From Alphaproteobacteria bacterium (lineage in GTDB: Bacteria; Pseudomonadota; Alphaproteobacteria; Rhizobiales; Aestuariivirgaceae): a stretch of DNA of 7,432 nucleotides. Position 1 is the stretch's first letter, and the number at the start of each line of letters is the position of its first letter. The translations under genes were made by a program, and so were the position numbers. The notes below the pieces were generated by a model, which did no database searches, was not told the DNA's origin, and saw only the letters and a program-made list of their open reading frames with translations. The stretch covers positions 1 through 7,432 of the forward strand of contig JAGRLX010000309.1 in NCBI GenBank assembly GCA_020441605.1, given 5' to 3'. Of this stretch, positions 5,792-7,432 are shown piece after piece.

Positions 5792-5820
5792 CTTGTATCG
5801 CGGCAGAAAGACCATCGCAA
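5792..5820 (-). promoter_or_regulatory. Putative promoter of the aroK-aroB-corC-oxidoreductase operon
   Basis: On the minus strand, TTGCGA (5815-5820) and TACAAG (5792-5797) are 17 bases apart. Each matches the consensus at 4 of 6 positions. Transcription would start about 20 bases before the aroK ATG, just ahead of its ribosome binding site. The position is right for an operon promoter; the match is moderate. Confidence 0.33.
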
Positions 5821-5840
5821 AGGCTTTCCGTCCGAAGCCT
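5821..5840. repeat. Inverted repeat in the aroK / small-protein divergent region
   Basis: AGGCTT (5821-5826) and AAGCCT (5835-5840) form a perfect 6-bp inverted repeat around an 8-base centre. It abuts the -35 box of the proposed aroK promoter. It could be an operator half-site pair or a small hairpin in the leader of the plus-strand transcript. No regulator can be named, and a 6-bp repeat may be chance. Confidence 0.25.
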
Positions 5841-5874
5841 CAACGGCTATCCTTCATGGCGAACGGGTAAGATG

Positions 5875-6018
5875 ATGCCGGATACGATTCGATTTCTGCT
5901 GGTCGTCCTTTGTCTCGGGGGTGCCATATATGGTGGCGCCTGGGCGCTGGCCCATTTTCCGCCCGAACAGACCGAAGTGGTAAAGTCGTTGCCCCATGAA
6001 AAGCTCCGGCAAAAATGA
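5875..6018 (+). CDS. Small single-pass membrane protein upstream of xerD
   Basis: A 47-residue protein. Residues 2-6 are polar/charged (PDTIR). Residues 7 to about 28 form one hydrophobic segment (FLLVVLCLGGAIYGGAWALA) with a GG-x3-GG small-residue pattern. A short polar tail (PPEQTEVVKSLPHEKLRQK) follows. This reads as a single transmembrane anchor. I recall similar tiny proteins with an RFL-hydrophobic-YGG pattern beside xerD/aroK in other Hyphomicrobiales, sometimes mislabelled histidine kinase; this was not checked here. Tandem ATGs at 5872 and 5875 compete. The second is chosen because GGG at 5865-5867 is then 7 bases away. The frame stays open upstream only because it runs antisense to aroK. 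The 3' end overlaps xerD by 23 bases, so the two are probably coupled. Function unknown. Confidence 0.7.
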   Translation: MPDTIRFLLVVLCLGGAIYGGAWALAHFPPEQTEVVKSLPHEKLRQK

Positions 6019-6946
6019 CGGCCAGCACGCGGCCAGACTGATCGCCCGCTATCTGGAGATGCTGGCGGCGGAAAGAGGGGCTGCAGCCAATACGATTGCC
6101 GCCTATCGCCGCGACCTCGATGCCTATGGCGCCTTCCTCGCGCTGCGCGGCAAGGATCTAAGGGCTTGCGATGCCGAGGATATCCGCGCCTATCTTGCCG
6201 AAATCGAGGCTGTTGGAATGGCCCGCAGTACGGCGTCGCGGAAGCTTTCGGCGATCCGTCAGTTTCATCGCTTCCTGCATGGCGACGGTCTTGCGGCCGA
6301 TAATCCGGCCACATCGATCGACAGTCCGCGGGCGGGGCGGCCCTTGCCGAAGATGATCTCGCAAACGGAAGTGGAACGGCTGATCACCGCCTGCCAGGCG
6401 CGGCTCGCCGTGGCTCAAGGCAAGGCGGTGTTCAAGGCCTGGAGGCTGTTGTGCTTGCTGGAACTGCTCTATGCCACGGGCCTCCGGGTGTCGGAACTGG
6501 TGAGCCTGCCCTTGCTGGCGGTAACAACAGACCGCGACTTCATCGGCCTCAGGGGCAAGGGTGAGCGTGAACGGCTGGTGCCGGTATCCGCCAGCGCCCG
6601 GAGCGTGCTCGAGGGCTATGCCGCGGTGCTCGGCCAAGCGGGACTAGCTGGCGGCAAATGGCTGTTTCCATCCTCAGGACGTAGCGGCCACCTGACCCGG
6701 CAGCATTTCGCTCTCGAACTCAAGGGACTGGCGCGGGAGGCGGGGCTCGATGCTCAACTGGTCTCGCCACATGTGCTGCGACACGGCTTTGCAAGCCACC
6801 TGCTGGCCGGCGGAGCCGACCTGCGCGCGGTCCAGCAGATGCTCGGCCATGCCGACATATCTACGACACAGATTTATACCCATGTGCAGTCCGAACGCCT
6901 GCGGGAGGTGGTCGAGAGCCATCATCCGCTTGCCAAGAAAAGTTGA
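5996..6946 (+). CDS. xerD: Site-specific tyrosine recombinase XerD
   Basis: Works with XerC at the dif site to resolve chromosome dimers before division. It has 316 residues: an N-terminal SAM-like core-binding domain (about 10-100, with AANTIAAYRRDLDAY and SASRKLSAIRQFHRFL) and a C-terminal catalytic domain. The full active site is visible: R164 in YATGLRVSEL, K188 in RGKGER, H259 and R262 in SPHVLRHGFASHLL, H285 in MLGHADISTTQ, and nucleophile Y294 in IYTHV. XerD is preferred over XerC because of the position between aroK and accA, usual for xerD in this group; sequence alone does not fully separate the two. It overlaps the preceding small gene by 23 bases and lacks a strong ribosome binding site, which suggests translational coupling. 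A phage or integron integrase is unlikely given the chromosomal context. Confidence 0.93.
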   Translation: MKSSGKNDGQHAARLIARYLEMLAAERGAAANTIAAYRRDLDAYGAFLALRGKDLRACDAEDIRAYLAEIEAVGMARSTASRKLSAIRQFHRFLHGDGLAADNPATSIDSPRAGRPLPKMISQTEVERLITACQARLAVAQGKAVFKAWRLLCLLELLYATGLRVSELVSLPLLAVTTDRDFIGLRGKGERERLVPVSASARSVLEGYAAVLGQAGLAGGKWLFPSSGRSGHLTRQHFALELKGLAREAGLDAQLVSPHVLRHGFASHLLAGGADLRAVQQMLGHADISTTQIYTHVQSERLREVVESHHPLAKKS

Positions 6947-6947
6947 C

Positions 6948-6977
6948 TTCCGGCGCCGGGACAGCCAGTTTCCGGCG
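6948..6977. repeat. Short direct repeat and palindrome upstream of accA
   Basis: TTCCGGCG occurs at 6948-6955 and again at 6970-6977, offset by 22 bases (about two helical turns). The first copy runs into a 10-base perfect palindrome, CCGGCGCCGG (6950-6959). It lies in the 54-base gap between the xerD stop and the accA start, so it could be a regulator site or a weak hairpin. It may be chance in GC-rich DNA. Confidence 0.2.
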
Positions 6978-7000
6978 GATTCAAGGATTGATCGTAACTC

Positions 7001-7432
7001 ATGCCCACCTATCTCGATTTCGAGGCACCAGTCGCCGAGCTTGAAGGCAAGATCGCCGAGCTCCGCGCGCTGGCCGCCAACGACAAGACGGTTTCCATTG
7101 CCGATGAAGTCAAGGCGCTGGAGAAGAAGGCGTCGAAGAGCCTTGCTGACCTCTATCTCAATCTTGACCCGTGGCAGAAGGCGCAGGTTGCCCGCCACCC
7201 CGAGCGCCCGCACGCGGTGGATTATATCGAGGCGCTGATCACCGAATTCACTCCCTTGGCCGGCGATCGCAAATTCGCTGAGGATTTCGCCGTTGTAGGA
7301 GGGCTCGGGCGGTTTCGCGGCCAGCCCGTCATGGTTATCGGACAGGAGAAGGGCAACGACACGGCGTCGCGCCTCAAGCGCAATTTCGGTATGGCGCGGC
7401 CTGAAGGTTACCGCAAGGCGGTGCGGCTGATG
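7001..7432 (+). CDS. accA: Acetyl-CoA carboxylase carboxyltransferase subunit alpha (N-terminal part, cut by right edge)
   Basis: Alpha subunit of the AccA2-AccD2 carboxyltransferase, which moves the carboxyl group from biotin-BCCP to acetyl-CoA to make malonyl-CoA for fatty acid synthesis. The first 144 residues are present, of roughly 315-320 expected. They show an N-terminal helical, charged region ([12 protein letters not shown] to [16 protein letters not shown]), then [14 protein letters not shown] (57-70), [35 protein letters not shown] (103-118) and [18 protein letters not shown] (127-144), which closely match known AccA proteins. The start at 7001 gives the usual short leader (MPTYLDFE). 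AAGGA (6983-6987) is 13 bases upstream, a rather long spacing. It is on the same strand as xerD, 54 bases downstream, and may be cotranscribed with it. The frame is open to the window edge. Confidence 0.97.
   Translation, partial: MPTYLDFEAPVAELEGKIAELRALAANDKTVSIADEVKALEKKASKSLADLYLNLDPWQKAQVARHPERPHAVDYIEALITEFTPLAGDRKFAEDFAVVGGLGRFRGQPVMVIGQEKGNDTASRLKRNFGMARPEGYRKAVRLM

Noticed and set aside
5581..5874. Upstream extension of the small membrane protein frame
   Set aside because: The extension is antisense to aroK and lacks coding character; only the part after 5872 looks like a real protein.
5996..6946. XerD-like gene as the integrase of a mobile element
   Set aside because: It sits among housekeeping genes with no tRNA, attachment repeats or cargo genes, and has the compact architecture and catalytic set of Xer recombinases.
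6674..7213. Minus-strand open frame opposite the xerD end and accA start
   Set aside because: Both plus-strand genes show clear family motifs; this frame is their antisense shadow.

Overview
The window is a GC-rich, gene-dense chromosomal segment, most likely from an alphaproteobacterium and probably of the Hyphomicrobiales (Rhizobiales) type. This rests on gene content and order: a cobaltochelatase gene cobS, a J-domain gene starting MKLDSKYFD and a bolA gene lie on one side, and xerD / aroK-aroB-corC / accA on the other. As far as I recall, that arrangement is typical of the group. All assignments come from reading the proteins; no database search was run. There are no rRNA or tRNA genes, CRISPR arrays, insertion sequences or other mobile elements, and no gene-free stretch longer than about 110 bases.

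Layout from left to right. On the minus strand are the 5' end of cobS (1-246, cut by the window edge) and a J-domain protein (311-913). Divergent from them, on the plus strand, is a bolA gene fused in frame to an ArsN2-like GNAT acetyltransferase (970-1701). A minus-strand block transcribed right to left then runs aroK (5765-5178), aroB (5185-4049), a CorC/HlyC-type CNNM+CBS membrane protein (4052-2760) and an FAD-dependent oxidoreductase of the geranylgeranyl-reductase-like family (2779-1676). Each gene in this block overlaps the next (8, 4 and 20 bases), so it is probably one translationally coupled operon. Its last gene overlaps the 3' end of the bolA-GNAT gene tail to tail by 26 bases. Divergent from aroK, on the plus strand, are a tiny single-pass membrane protein (5875-6018), xerD (5996-6946, overlapping it) and the 5' end of accA (7001 to the right edge).

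Most genes are housekeeping: two successive-pathway shikimate enzymes (AroB, AroK), chromosome-dimer resolution (XerD), the first step of fatty acid synthesis (AccA), aerobic cobalamin synthesis (CobS), and ion transport or membrane integrity (CorC-like). The accessory-looking elements sit between corC and the J-domain gene. They are the BolA-GNAT fusion and the FAD oxidoreductase, which appear to interrupt an otherwise conserved corC-bolA-dnaJ-like-cobS order. The BolA-GNAT fusion is the most unusual item in the window. It joins an iron-sulfur/glutaredoxin partner domain to a small-molecule or protein acetyltransferase in one polypeptide.
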